The notes: generated by a model not told the origin, from the sequence alone. A DNA stretch of 64,000 nucleotides from Stenotrophomonas maltophilia (GCA_002435595.1 DJBL01000023.1:104552-168551); one strand, 5' to 3'. Counted from the first letter of the stretch, positions 16,793 through 25,319 are shown. Made by a program: numbers and translations.

Positions 16793-17548
16793 TCAGCCCG
16801 CCGGGCCGGCGCCCTCGGCTGCGGCCGCCAATGCCGCCAGCCGGGCCGGCTGCAGCACCTGCATCTCGCGCTGGTTCACCGCAATCACGCCATCGTCGCT
16901 GAGCCGCCGCAGCACCCGGCTGGCGGTTTCCGGGGCCATGCGCAGGTAGTTGGCGATCTCCACCCGGGTCATGCTCAGCTTGAAGCGCACCGGCGAGAAG
17001 CCGCGCCGTGCGTAACGTTCGGAAAGGTCCTGCAGGAACGCGGCCATGCGCTCCTCGGTGCGGTGGTTGGCCGCCAGCAGCGCCACCTTGCCGATCTCCG
17101 CGCTGAGCAGGCTGAACAACTTGGCCTGCAGCCCCGGCATGCGCGTGGCCAGCACGCTCATCTTCGGGAAGGAGAAGCGGCACAGATACACCGTGTCCAG
17201 CGCGACGGCGTTGCAGGGGTAGCGGGCACCGTGGATCGCGTTGAGGCCGATGACCTCGCCGGGCAGGCTGAAGCCAAGCACCTGCTCGTTGCCCTGGCTG
17301 TCCTCGACGAACGTCTTGACCATGCCGCCGCGCACCGCGGCGATCGCCTCGAAGGCATCGCCGACCCGGAAGATGGTTTCACCGGCGTGGAATGGCCCCA
17401 CATGGTCGACCAGCACATGCAGCTCGGCCAGCGCGGCCTTGTCATAGCCCTGGGACATGCACGCGTCGGAAAACGCGCAGGTGCTGCAGAAATGCAGCGC
17501 ATCGCCGTCATCGGCGGCTGCGGGGTTGGGCGTACCCGGCAAGGACAT
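16793..17548 (-). CDS. fnr: FNR-type oxygen-responsive transcription regulator
   Basis: 251 residues from the ATG at 17548 (E. coli FNR has 250). The N-terminus has the iron-sulfur Cys set C21-x2-C24-x5-C30 (FCSTCAFSDACM), and a fourth Cys in DTVYLCRFSF aligns with E. coli Cys122. A cyclic-nucleotide-binding fold follows, then a helix-turn-helix with TRVEIANYLRMAPETASRVL. The ExxSR pattern is the FNR reading head for TTGAT half-sites. In anaerobes-by-need this factor switches genes when oxygen falls. It starts 8 bases after the stop of an M14 peptidase gene, so it is second in that operon, and it converges on the diflavin reductase. Confidence 0.9.
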   Translation of the reverse strand: MSLPGTPNPAAADDGDALHFCSTCAFSDACMSQGYDKAALAELHVLVDHVGPFHAGETIFRVGDAFEAIAAVRGGMVKTFVEDSQGNEQVLGFSLPGEVIGLNAIHGARYPCNAVALDTVYLCRFSFPKMSVLATRMPGLQAKLFSLLSAEIGKVALLAANHRTEERMAAFLQDLSERYARRGFSPVRFKLSMTRVEIANYLRMAPETASRVLRRLSDDGVIAVNQREMQVLQPARLAALAAAAEGAGPAG

Positions 17549-17556
17549 GGCCGTGA

Positions 17557-18477
17557 TCAGCGCTGGGCCAGTGCGAAATCCAGGCCGGCGCACACCGCCG
17601 CCACCTGCGCATCGTTGCATTCCTGCGGGTGGGTGCGCGGGCTGTCCGGATAGACCTCGGTGGTGGTGGCATAGCGCGCATCGGTGAACCCGGCGCAGGC
17701 GCCGATCGAGCGCGACTCACCCCATACCACGCCGTTGGACTGCAGCGGCATGCCGATCAGCTCGCCCTTGGCGTCGGCCGGTGCGATATGGGTGACCTTC
17801 TCCACCGCCGCGATGAGTGCCTGCTGGAAGGCCGGCTGCGGATCCTCGCTGTTGCCAATCACATAAAAGCCATCGGGAATGATCTCCGGCTCGACCTGCT
17901 TGCCGTCGCGCGAACAGCGCGCCGGATCGAACTCGGTCAGGTCGCTGTTGGTGGTTTCGTGCAGGTCAAGGTGCACCAGCAGGGTGTCCGCGCGTGCCGC
18001 CACCCACTGCATCAGCGCACGCGCCTCCTCGATCAGCCCACCTTCGCGGAAACTCCGGTTGGGATCGATCGCGTCGGGATTCCAGCGCTGGATCCGCTCG
18101 TAGCCCCAGGGGCTCACGCACGGGGCCACGATCAGGTTGATGCGGCCGGCGTAGGCCTCGGCGCGCTCGTCCAGAAACTGCAGCGCGCCATGCACGCCGC
18201 TGGTTTCATAGCCGTGGACGCCACCGGTGACCAGCGCGGTCGGCAGCGCCGGGTCCCATGCCTGGTTCACCACCGCAAACAGCGGATAATGATCGGGCGC
18301 GTAATCCAGGCGGCCGTATTGGACCACGTCGAATCGCTCGCCGAGCCGCTCCAGCGCGGCCACCACGTCGTCCTGGTAACTGCGCTGGCGTTGCTGGGCC
18401 GCCCGCCACTGCGCGCGTTCGGCGTCGCCCCACGGCTGGCCGGGGGTGCCGATCGGGTAGAAATGCGCGGTGGTCAT
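17557..18477 (-). CDS. M14-family metallocarboxypeptidase-like hydrolase
   Basis: 306 residues from the ATG at 18477, with GGAG upstream. Zinc-ligand motifs of M14 enzymes are visible: GGVHGYETSGVHG (HxxE) near residue 90, and VHLDLHETTNSDL for the third His. ERIQRWNPDAIDPNRSF holds the substrate-contact Asn-Arg pair. There is no signal peptide, so it is cytoplasmic. Members of this branch include succinylglutamate desuccinylase/aspartoacylase-like amidohydrolases, so the substrate could be an acylated amino acid or a peptide. It precedes fnr with an 8-base gap, an arrangement whose logic is not obvious. Confidence 0.82.
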   Translation of the reverse strand: MTTAHFYPIGTPGQPWGDAERAQWRAAQQRQRSYQDDVVAALERLGERFDVVQYGRLDYAPDHYPLFAVVNQAWDPALPTALVTGGVHGYETSGVHGALQFLDERAEAYAGRINLIVAPCVSPWGYERIQRWNPDAIDPNRSFREGGLIEEARALMQWVAARADTLLVHLDLHETTNSDLTEFDPARCSRDGKQVEPEIIPDGFYVIGNSEDPQPAFQQALIAAVEKVTHIAPADAKGELIGMPLQSNGVVWGESRSIGACAGFTDARYATTTEVYPDSPRTHPQECNDAQVAAVCAGLDFALAQR

Positions 18478-18635
18478 TGAAGGCTCCAGAAGTCGGGGAA
18501 CGGGCCTGCACGAATGCGCAGGCCCCAGCCGTGTAGTGTAAATGCAGACGGCCTGGCCTGGCCCGACGGTGTCCGCGCCGGCCAGAATGGGCAAGGTGGC
18601 CGCTGGCATCGGGCAATCAGGGAGGACAGCAACGC

Positions 18636-19064
18636 GTGATCGACATTCATCCAGCGACGCCCGGGGACGTACAGGCCCTGGTGGCCCTCGACAGCGTGGC
18701 CGGGCACGACCCCGGACGCGCGGCGCAGATCCGGGCATGGGTGCAGGCCGGCACCTGCCATGTGCTGTTCGTGGACGGGCGCGCAGCCGCCTACGGCGTA
18801 CTGCATCACCAGTTCTTCAACTGTGGATTCATCGAGATGCTGATGGTCGCGCCCGGTGATCGGCAGCGGGGCCTGGCGCGCCAGCTGGTCGATCACCTGC
18901 GCTCGATCTGCGCGCGCCCCAAGCTTTTCACCTCCACCAACCGCTCCAATACGGCCATGCAGACGGTGCTGCTGCGGGCCGGGTTCCAGCGCAGCGGGCA
19001 CATCGACAACCTGGATGAAGGCGATCCCGAGTGGGTGTTCTTCTGCCCGGTGAGCACCGCCTGA
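18636..19064 (+). CDS. GNAT-family N-acetyltransferase
   Basis: 142 residues with a GTG start 8 bases after GGAGGA. A single GNAT fold: IEMLMVAPGDRQRGLARQLV carries the acetyl-CoA pyrophosphate loop (Q/RxxGxA/G), and the C-terminal SNTAMQTVLLRAGFQRSG is the usual strand-helix that completes the fold. Family members acetylate small amines, antibiotics or protein N-termini; this one cannot be assigned to a substrate. It diverges from the M14-fnr operon and stands alone. Confidence 0.85.
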   Translation: MIDIHPATPGDVQALVALDSVAGHDPGRAAQIRAWVQAGTCHVLFVDGRAAAYGVLHHQFFNCGFIEMLMVAPGDRQRGLARQLVDHLRSICARPKLFTSTNRSNTAMQTVLLRAGFQRSGHIDNLDEGDPEWVFFCPVSTA

Positions 19065-19137
19065 TCCCAGGAAGCGCTTCCACCGCTCGGCGTGCGACGG
19101 CGGTACCGCCACGTGTTCCCTCTCCCGCCGCCGCCGT

Positions 19138-21750
19138 TTACCAGGTCCTGCGCAGCCCCAACGCCGCGTTGGCCTGGCGATAGCCGCCGTTGCCGCGCTG
19201 CCAGCCCAGGTCGCCCCATGCACGCCAGCGCGCGCCCAGGTGCACCTGCACGCCGGCGGCGATTTCATGGCGATCCCGTGGCACCCCCCCGGTCACCCGC
19301 TCGCCGTCCAGGCGCAACCCGTGGCGGTGGCTCTCGCGGATCCAGTTCGCCGCCAGGTAGGGCTGCACGCGGGTACCCCCCGTGGCGTTGGCGTGCCCGA
19401 ACACGCGCACGCCCGCCCGGCCACCGAGCCCGTCCGCGCCTGCCCCGTCGATCAGGGTGCCGTTGCGCTCGGTGTGTGCGTCCGCATCGAACCGGCTGTA
19501 ACGCAGCTGCGCCTGCGGCTGTACATACACTGCGCGGCGGGCGCTGTGCAGCAGCGTAAACGCGTAGCCGGCCTCAACTGCTGCCGAGGTGCTGCGACTG
19601 TCGTAGCGCTCGGTGTCCAGGCCATCGCCCTGGACGCTGTTGCCGAAGCGCGCGTGCTGCAGCGTCCCGTCCACATACAGGCCACGATCACCGTCGGCGC
19701 GCTGCCGCCATTGCCCGTAGACGCCGACGACCTTGCCATCGACCTTGCCACCGGCGCGGTAACCGGTAAGTCGTGAACGACTGGTGCTGTTCGCCTTGCC
19801 ACTGCCCAGCAGCACGCCCACTGCACCGCGCGTGTCCTGCCCCCAGGCGAGCAGGTCGGTACCGATGTGCAGCGAGGTGGTCTCGCCGCGCACGCGCAGC
19901 TGGTCGGCCACCGCACCATGACGCGCCGTGCTGCCGGCGACTACCGCCCACCCGCCCAGGCCGTCTCCGGCGCCTGCGGCATGGCGCTCCTGCGCCTGGA
20001 GGCCGAACATCTGCAGCGCCGCGCGCTGATTGGCCAGGTAGCTGCCGGCTTCGGGGCGCAGTACCGGCCTGGGCTCAGCGGGCGTTTCCGGCTCGGGGTC
20101 GGGGGTCGGCGCCCCGCATCCGGGCGCTGCCGGATCGGCGGCACAGGGGTCCACCACCTCCGGCTGCAGCGCCGAGCGCAGGTACCAATGGCCATTGGCC
20201 GGATCGCTGCTGCTGCCCTGGAACAGGAAGTACTCGTAGCGCCCGCCCACGGCCCGGCCGGCGAGCTGGAAGGTGGCGGCGGACACGCCGTCCACCTGGA
20301 TCAGCTGGATGCCGTCCTCGGTCCGCCCTCCTCGGCCGCCCAGGTTGTTGACCCGGATCGCGCCATGCCCGGCCGTGCTCCCCTGCACCCACAGATGATC
20401 GGTCAGCGAGGTCTCGTCGCCCAGCGCACTGTCGAACACCAGCGTGCTGTCGTCGATGGCGAGATCCCCGCGCACGATCATGCGATCACCGACGCTGCCG
20501 GCGCCGAGCACCAGCGTGCTGCGATTGCGCAGGCCGAGCTGATCCAGCCGGGAGTCTCCGCGGGCATTCCAGTCGCTGCCGTCCAGATCCACGCTCAGGG
20601 TGGCATCGGCATCGACCTGTACATGCCCCGCCAGCCGCGAACCCACCGCCCGGATCGCGATGCGGCTGTCCTGGCGGGCATGTGCCAGGCCTTGTCCCAG
20701 CCCGACCCGTACCTCGCTGCGCGCCAGGTCCAGCTGCAGCTCGGCGCCCTGATCGGCCACCAGGGCCTGGGCACCACGGCCGACCAGAAGCGAATCGGCG
20801 GCAAGCACCCGGGCGACGCTGTCGGCCTGGCCCGCCAACAGCACCGCGTCACCGCCATCGATGATGCTGCCCCTGGCCAGGCGGAGGGTGTTCTCCTTGC
20901 CGCGCAGGAACTGCACGGCATGACCCTGGCTGGAGCGGACGTGGGCGTTGTCCAGGCGCACATCGGCACCGATGCCCTCCGCCACGCCGCCGTCCTGGTA
21001 GCCGGCGAGGATGCCGACGCTGCCCACGCCGTGGGTGGAGATGCTGGAATCGACCAGCGTCAGGTCGGCACGGTAGGCGAACGGCGGGTGACCGGTGATG
21101 CTCCAGCGCATCGATCGTGCATACACGCCGTGGGCGCCGTCACCGCGGGTCTCCACGGTCGAATCCTGCAAGGCGAGTGTGCCGCCCATCATCGCGGCGC
21201 CATGCGCGCCGCGACCGCTGGTGGCGACGCGGGAACCGATGAAATCCACGGTGTTGACGCCGGCCACCGCCATCCCGTGCGCCTCGCTGCCGGCGGTGCT
21301 GACCGAACTGTCGCGCACGGTGATCCGGCCGACCCTGTCCAGCATGCCGGTGCGGCTGTCGAAGGTGGTCGACCCAAACAGCAGGCCGAAGGCACGCTCG
21401 CCGCGGGTGGTGAAATCGGAGCCTTCGATCACCGCATCGTAGGTCACGCCGTTGTTGCGGTACTCGCCCCCGTAATAGGACAGCGCGGACATGCCATCAC
21501 CGGTGCTGAGCACCCGGGTGCGCTCCATCCACAGGTTGCCGCGGTCGATGCTCACCGCCGATCCGGTCCGGGACTCGCCGTTGCTCACGATGCTGTCATA
21601 GACCTCGGCGTGGTCATACGTGGAGGGCTGGATCAGGTCCACCTGCGCATCACGGATGATCACGGTTTCGGCAGCCAGCACGGGCAACGGGGCCAGGGCG
21701 GCGCTCACGGCGAGGCATAGCGTGTGGACACGCAGGGTAAGGACGTTCAT
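19138..21750 (-). CDS. Autotransporter with beta-helix passenger, pertactin-like
   Basis: 870 residues from the ATG at 21750. Signal peptide MNVLTLRVHTLCLAVSAALA with cleavage near VLAAET. Residues 27 to about 540 are a passenger of repeated short beta-strand units (TVRDSSVSTAGSEAHGMAV-type, many S/T/G turns), as in pertactin-like right-handed helices. A proline-rich linker (PDPEPETPAEPRPVLRPEAG) joins to a beta-barrel of about 270 residues that ends in Trp, as outer-membrane barrels do. The linker-plus-SYLANQRAALQMFGLQ start of the barrel is typical of pertactin-family adhesins. The passenger probably acts as a surface adhesin; no protease motif is seen. A palindrome lies in its upstream region at 21903-21919. 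Confidence 0.92.
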   Translation of the reverse strand: MNVLTLRVHTLCLAVSAALAPLPVLAAETVIIRDAQVDLIQPSTYDHAEVYDSIVSNGESRTGSAVSIDRGNLWMERTRVLSTGDGMSALSYYGGEYRNNGVTYDAVIEGSDFTTRGERAFGLLFGSTTFDSRTGMLDRVGRITVRDSSVSTAGSEAHGMAVAGVNTVDFIGSRVATSGRGAHGAAMMGGTLALQDSTVETRGDGAHGVYARSMRWSITGHPPFAYRADLTLVDSSISTHGVGSVGILAGYQDGGVAEGIGADVRLDNAHVRSSQGHAVQFLRGKENTLRLARGSIIDGGDAVLLAGQADSVARVLAADSLLVGRGAQALVADQGAELQLDLARSEVRVGLGQGLAHARQDSRIAIRAVGSRLAGHVQVDADATLSVDLDGSDWNARGDSRLDQLGLRNRSTLVLGAGSVGDRMIVRGDLAIDDSTLVFDSALGDETSLTDHLWVQGSTAGHGAIRVNNLGGRGGRTEDGIQLIQVDGVSAATFQLAGRAVGGRYEYFLFQGSSSDPANGHWYLRSALQPEVVDPCAADPAAPGCGAPTPDPEPETPAEPRPVLRPEAGSYLANQRAALQMFGLQAQERHAAGAGDGLGGWAVVAGSTARHGAVADQLRVRGETTSLHIGTDLLAWGQDTRGAVGVLLGSGKANSTSRSRLTGYRAGGKVDGKVVGVYGQWRQRADGDRGLYVDGTLQHARFGNSVQGDGLDTERYDSRSTSAAVEAGYAFTLLHSARRAVYVQPQAQLRYSRFDADAHTERNGTLIDGAGADGLGGRAGVRVFGHANATGGTRVQPYLAANWIRESHRHGLRLDGERVTGGVPRDRHEIAAGVQVHLGARWRAWGDLGWQRGNGGYRQANAALGLRRTW

Positions 21751-21902
21751 GCGGATGGGATCCAGAATGGGGCGCGCAGCGCGGGGCGCGGGGTGAGGAG
21801 GCGAGCGGGCAGGACGCATGTCGCGCCCGACCTCCCGGTGCGGCGCATTCTGGCGATGGCCGCGCGCAATCCCCATACAACTAATACGAAATCTGCCCAT
21901 CC

Positions 21903-21919
21903 CCTGACCCCGGGTCAGG
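21903..21919. promoter_or_regulatory. Inverted repeat upstream of the autotransporter
   Basis: CCTGACCC-C-GGGTCAGG is a perfect 8-1-8 palindrome about 150 bases before the autotransporter start, next to an AT-rich promoter-like stretch (ACAACTAATACGAAAT). It is a possible operator; the regulator is unknown. Confidence 0.35.
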
Positions 21920-21939
21920 CGCGGCACATCCCGCTGCAG

Positions 21940-21968
21940 AAAAAAAGGGGGCCGGTTGCCCGGCCCCC
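21940..21968 (-). terminator. Intrinsic terminator of the EF-G paralogue
   Basis: On the minus strand a 9-base stem GGGGGCCGG / CCGGCCCCC with a 4-base loop is followed by seven T. It lies 35 bases after the EF-G stop and insulates the autotransporter gene. Confidence 0.88.
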
Positions 21969-22003
21969 ACATGCACCACCAATGGTTGGCAGCTACCGGC
22001 GCG

Positions 22004-24046
22004 TCACGCGGCCTGCACTTCCTCGTAGCCGTTGAAGCGCATGTCGCTGGACGCACGCCCCTGGGTCAGCGAGCGCAGCGCGGTGGTGTAGCCGGCCAGC
22101 CGCGCCAGCGGCGCATACCCGAGCACCTCTACCTGGGCACCGTGGTCCTCGATCGAGGCCACGCGCCCCTGCCGGCGGTTGAGATCACCCACCACGTCGC
22201 CGACATTGCCCGACGGGGCATGGATGGCCACCTCCATCACCGGCTCCAGCAGCCGCGTGCCGGTCGTGGCCAGCGCCGCCTTCACCGCCTCGCTGCCGGC
22301 GCGATGGAACGCCATGTCCGAGGAGTCCTTGGCGTGGGTCTGGCCGTCGGTCAGGGTGATCTCGATTCCGACCACCGGATGCCCGCGCGGACCTTCTTCC
22401 AGCGCCGCGCGCACGCCCTTTTCCACCGCCGCCACGAACGACTTGGGGATCACCCCGCCGACCGTACGGTCGATGAAGCGCACCGCACCATCGCCGGTCG
22501 GGGCCACCTCGATCAGCACCCGGGCGAACTGGCCCTGGCCGCCGGTCTGCTTGGCCACCTTCCCCTCCACGCCCTGCACCGCCCGTGCCGGTGTTTCCTG
22601 GTAGGCAACGCGCGGCGCGCCGACCTTCACCGGCACGTTCCACTCACTGCGCAGGCGCTCGACCATCACCTCCAGGTGCAGCTCGCCCATGCCCCAGATC
22701 AGGGTCTCCCCGGTCACCGCATCGGACTCGACACGGAACGAGGGATCTTCCTGGGCCAGGCTCGACAGGCCCTGGCTCATCCGGATCAGGTCGGACGCCT
22801 TGTCCGCGTTCAACCGCCACGCCAGCACCGCGTGCTGGGCATGGATGGTATCGAGCAGCAGCGGCGCAGACGGCGCGCTGAGCGTTTCACCGCTCACCGC
22901 ATCCTTCCAGCCGATCACCGCCACGATGTCACCGGCCACCGCCTCGGTGATGTCGTGGGTCTGGTCGGCCTGCACCCGCACCAGCCGGCTGATCCGACGG
23001 CCTTGCGCGTGCTGCGAGCTGGCCACCTGGTCGCCCACTTTCAAGCGCCCCGAGTACAGCCGCACGAAACTCAACGCGGCATGGCTCTGGTGCGTGATCT
23101 TGAACAGCAGCGCAGCCAGCGGTCCGTCCGGATCGGGCGGCAACACCACCTCCTGCTCACCGCGCATGGCGACCACGGCAGGTCGGTCCAGCGGCGACGG
23201 CAGGAAATCCACGATCGCATCCAGCAGGGTGTCGATGCCCTTGCTCTTGAACGCGGCCCCGGCCAGCACCGGCACCCCGGCACCGGCCAGCGTGGCCCGG
23301 CGCAGCGCGGCGCGCAGCAGCGCCTCGTCCACGGCGTCACCGGCCAGCCAGGCGTCGGCCAGCGGCTCGTCGTGGTTGGCCACCGCTTCGATCAGGCGCA
23401 GGCGATGCGGCGCCCACTGCGCGTGCTCGTCCGCAGTCCAGTCGCTGCGGGTCGAGTTGCCGGCCTCGTCCCACGCCACGCGCTGCCGGCCGATGAAATC
23501 GACCCAGCCGTGGAAGTGGTTCTCATCGCCCAATGGCCAGCCGATCGCCCACGGACGCGCCTGCAGCTTGTCCTGCAGCTGCGCCAGCACACCCTCGAAG
23601 GAGGCGCCGATGCGATCCATCTTGTTGACGTAGGCGATCAGCGGTACGCCGTGGCGACGCGCCTGGTGCCAGACCGTCTCGGACTGCGGCTGTACACCGT
23701 CGACCGCGGAGAACACCGCGACCGCGCCGTCGAGCACACGCAGCGAGCGCTCCACTTCAATGGCGAAGTCGATGTGCCCGGGGGTATCGATCAGCGTCAG
23801 GCGGTGGTCCTGGCCGCCGCGCGGCGCCCAATGCGCCTGCACGGCCGCCGCACCGATGGTGATGCCGCGCTCGCGCTCGATCGCCGAGAAATCGGTGGTG
23901 GCCGCGCCGTCATGGACTTCGCCGACACGACGGATCTCGCCGGTCTTCCACAGCAGTCGTTCGGTGAGCGTGGTCTTGCCGGCGTCGATGTGGGCGATGA
24001 TGCCCAGGTTGCGCCAGTGGGAAAGGGTATGGGTGTGGGTGTTCAT
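22004..24046 (-). CDS. fusA: Elongation factor G paralogue (FusA2-type)
   Basis: 680 residues from the ATG at 24046 (another in-frame ATG at 24070). GTPase motifs are IIAHIDAGKTTLTERLL (G1), RERGITIG (G2), DTPGHIDF (G3) and NKMDRIG (G4), followed by EF-G domains II to V including GMGELHLEVMVERL. EF-G moves tRNA and mRNA through the ribosome and helps recycle it. This copy lies outside the usual str operon (rpsL-rpsG-fusA-tuf), and its domain IV sequence is divergent, so it is likely a second EF-G with a special role such as recycling or drug tolerance. A long 5' leader with a promoter, leader ORF, terminator and mini-ORF suggests control by attenuation. Confidence 0.9.
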   Translation of the reverse strand: MNTHTHTLSHWRNLGIIAHIDAGKTTLTERLLWKTGEIRRVGEVHDGAATTDFSAIERERGITIGAAAVQAHWAPRGGQDHRLTLIDTPGHIDFAIEVERSLRVLDGAVAVFSAVDGVQPQSETVWHQARRHGVPLIAYVNKMDRIGASFEGVLAQLQDKLQARPWAIGWPLGDENHFHGWVDFIGRQRVAWDEAGNSTRSDWTADEHAQWAPHRLRLIEAVANHDEPLADAWLAGDAVDEALLRAALRRATLAGAGVPVLAGAAFKSKGIDTLLDAIVDFLPSPLDRPAVVAMRGEQEVVLPPDPDGPLAALLFKITHQSHAALSFVRLYSGRLKVGDQVASSQHAQGRRISRLVRVQADQTHDITEAVAGDIVAVIGWKDAVSGETLSAPSAPLLLDTIHAQHAVLAWRLNADKASDLIRMSQGLSSLAQEDPSFRVESDAVTGETLIWGMGELHLEVMVERLRSEWNVPVKVGAPRVAYQETPARAVQGVEGKVAKQTGGQGQFARVLIEVAPTGDGAVRFIDRTVGGVIPKSFVAAVEKGVRAALEEGPRGHPVVGIEITLTDGQTHAKDSSDMAFHRAGSEAVKAALATTGTRLLEPVMEVAIHAPSGNVGDVVGDLNRRQGRVASIEDHGAQVEVLGYAPLARLAGYTTALRSLTQGRASSDMRFNGYEEVQAA

Positions 24047-24076
24047 GGTGGGTACTCGCATCGCCAACATCGGGGA

Positions 24077-24110
24077 GCCGCACGCCGCCGTTGGCTAACG
24101 GGCGTGCGGC
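24077..24110 (-). promoter_or_regulatory. Hairpin in the EF-G paralogue leader
   Basis: GCCGCACGCC and GGCGTGCGGC form a perfect 10-base stem, extended by CGTT/AACG around the loop with a 2-base bulge. It overlaps the end of a 14-codon mini-ORF and ends 30 bases before the EF-G start, so a translating ribosome would unfold it. Confidence 0.55.
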
Positions 24111-24139
24111 CAGGTTTGGGGCTCGGCGATCTGGTGCAT
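24095..24139 (-). CDS. Possible 14-residue upstream mini-ORF (MHQIAEPQTWPHAR)
   Basis: An ATG at 24139 has an excellent Shine-Dalgarno (AAGGAGAA, 24153-24146) 6 bases upstream, far better than anything before the EF-G start codon. The ORF codes MHQIAEPQTWPHAR and stops at TAG inside the loop of the following hairpin. No homologue is recognised. Inferred role: a leader peptide whose translation opens the hairpin and promotes initiation of the EF-G paralogue. Confidence 0.4.
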   Translation of the reverse strand: MHQIAEPQTWPHAR

Positions 24140-24198
24140 GGCACGTTCTCCTTGGATGGGATGTGCAACAGGGAAGGAAACGAAACACGGAAACGAAA

Positions 24199-24220
24199 AG
24201 AGCGCCCGGGTGGGCGCTCT
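24199..24220 (-). terminator. Intrinsic terminator inside the EF-G paralogue leader (attenuator)
   Basis: The minus strand reads AGAGCGCCC-ACCC-GGGCGCTCT followed by TTTCGTTTCC. It lies between the promoter/leader ORF and the EF-G gene, so it can only act as an attenuator. A competing partner GGGCGCGTCT for its first arm lies inside the leader ORF (24286-24277). Confidence 0.7.
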
Positions 24221-24251
24221 GTCTGGGTCGTTCAGGGGGATCGGAAATCGA

Positions 24252-24341
24252 TCAGCCGCCGGAGGAGCCGCAGGGCAGACGCGCCCGTACCACGCTTGCG
24301 CGGGTCTGGGTAAAAAACGTCAGGAGCGGCTGCGAACGCAT
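24252..24341 (-). CDS. Putative 29-residue leader peptide of the attenuator
   Basis: The ATG at 24341 lies about 20 bases after the predicted transcription start. The peptide begins MRSQPLLTFFTQTR and ends RLPCGSSGG, with the stop just before the terminator region. The LLTFFT run (with TTT TTT codons) and the VVRARL codons overlap the antiterminator partner sequence. The PCG-type ending recalls leader peptides of amino-acid operons such as ilvL (PPCGAALGRG), but here the downstream gene is an EF-G paralogue. No strong Shine-Dalgarno is visible. Translation is inferred from position, not proven. Confidence 0.5.
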   Translation of the reverse strand: MRSQPLLTFFTQTRASVVRARLPCGSSGG

Positions 24342-24367
24342 CGGGGTGGCCTGGTAGGAATGGCGCC

Positions 24368-24395
24368 ATTGTAGACCTGTGCAAGCCATCGGCAA
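24368..24395 (-). promoter_or_regulatory. Sigma-70 promoter of the EF-G paralogue leader
   Basis: The minus strand has TTGCCG (24395-24390), a 16-base spacer, and TACAAT (24373-24368), one mismatch from TATAAT. The transcription start is expected near 24361. Confidence 0.72.
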
Positions 24396-24476
24396 GGGCT
24401 TTTTAACAACACCGGCAGAACACTGCCGACCGCAGCGCATGTGAATCAGCAACAGCGGAACAATGACGCGACGCCC

Positions 24477-25229
24477 TCAGTCCTTGCAGCCCGCCGCTGC
24501 CCGCGCCTCGCCCACCGTGGCTGCATGGCCTTCGCCGGAGGACACCCATCCGGTGAGGGAGAACGCCGGATCGATGCGCGCCGCCTTTGGCTGGGTGCCG
24601 ATCAGCACCTCCATCCAGCTGCCCACGGCCGGAAGTTCGGCCATGCGTGCGTCGCGGTCGGCATCGGTGCTGAAGCTGGCGTCGGGACCGGAGCGCGGCG
24701 TGGATTCCACCGTGGCGGTCGTGTGCGCGCGCACCCGCAAGGCGCCGTCGGGCATGCGCTGGGTGGTCACCTCGGCGCGCTGCACGCCGTAGGCCCAGGA
24801 CGACTCGGCGTTGTGCGTGGTGACGCTGCCGTCATCGGCAACCTCCACGTTCTCGCCGGTCCATTGCATCACCTGCACGACCCCGCCGATGCTGCCCATC
24901 ATCGCCGCGTACACCAGCATCTGGCGCTGCTCCAGCGGCAGGGTGGCCACTTCCGGCTTGTCGGCAGGCACCTTGAGGTAGCCCACCTTGCGGCACACCA
25001 TCAACACGCCACCGTCTGCCCAGGTCGTCATCTGGTCACCGTTGGCGAAGTGCTGCGTCTGCATGCGCGAGATTGGCGCGCCGGCCTCGGGCAGATGCTG
25101 CACATCGATGCTGGCGGCCGCTTCGCTGGCCTCGCTCAGCGATACCGTGCGCAAGGCAGCTGCCTGGGTGCCGCTGGCAAGAGCGAGGAGCGAGGTGGCC
25201 AGTGCGATGCGGGTGGGCGTGGAGGTCAT
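24477..25229 (-). CDS. Secreted protein of unknown function
   Basis: 250 residues from the ATG at 25229, with AAGGAC upstream. Signal peptide (TRIALATSLLALASGTQAA, cleavage near residue 24). The mature protein has two Cys (VLMVCRKVG and the C-terminal AAAGCKD), which could pair in the periplasm, and a central SSWAYGVQRAEVTTQRMPDG strand-rich part. I recognise no family. It diverges from a TonB-dependent receptor gene with 259 bases between them, which contain a palindrome also found upstream of the PAS operon. Confidence 0.75.
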   Translation of the reverse strand: MTSTPTRIALATSLLALASGTQAAALRTVSLSEASEAAASIDVQHLPEAGAPISRMQTQHFANGDQMTTWADGGVLMVCRKVGYLKVPADKPEVATLPLEQRQMLVYAAMMGSIGGVVQVMQWTGENVEVADDGSVTTHNAESSWAYGVQRAEVTTQRMPDGALRVRAHTTATVESTPRSGPDASFSTDADRDARMAELPAVGSWMEVLIGTQPKAARIDPAFSLTGWVSSGEGHAATVGEARAAAGCKD

Positions 25230-25319
25230 GCGATCAGTCCTTTGCGGGAGCGTGCCGATCGAGATCGACGTCGAACAGGGCCGCGCATGATACGTGGGTG
25301 GATCGACACCGGGGCGTGC

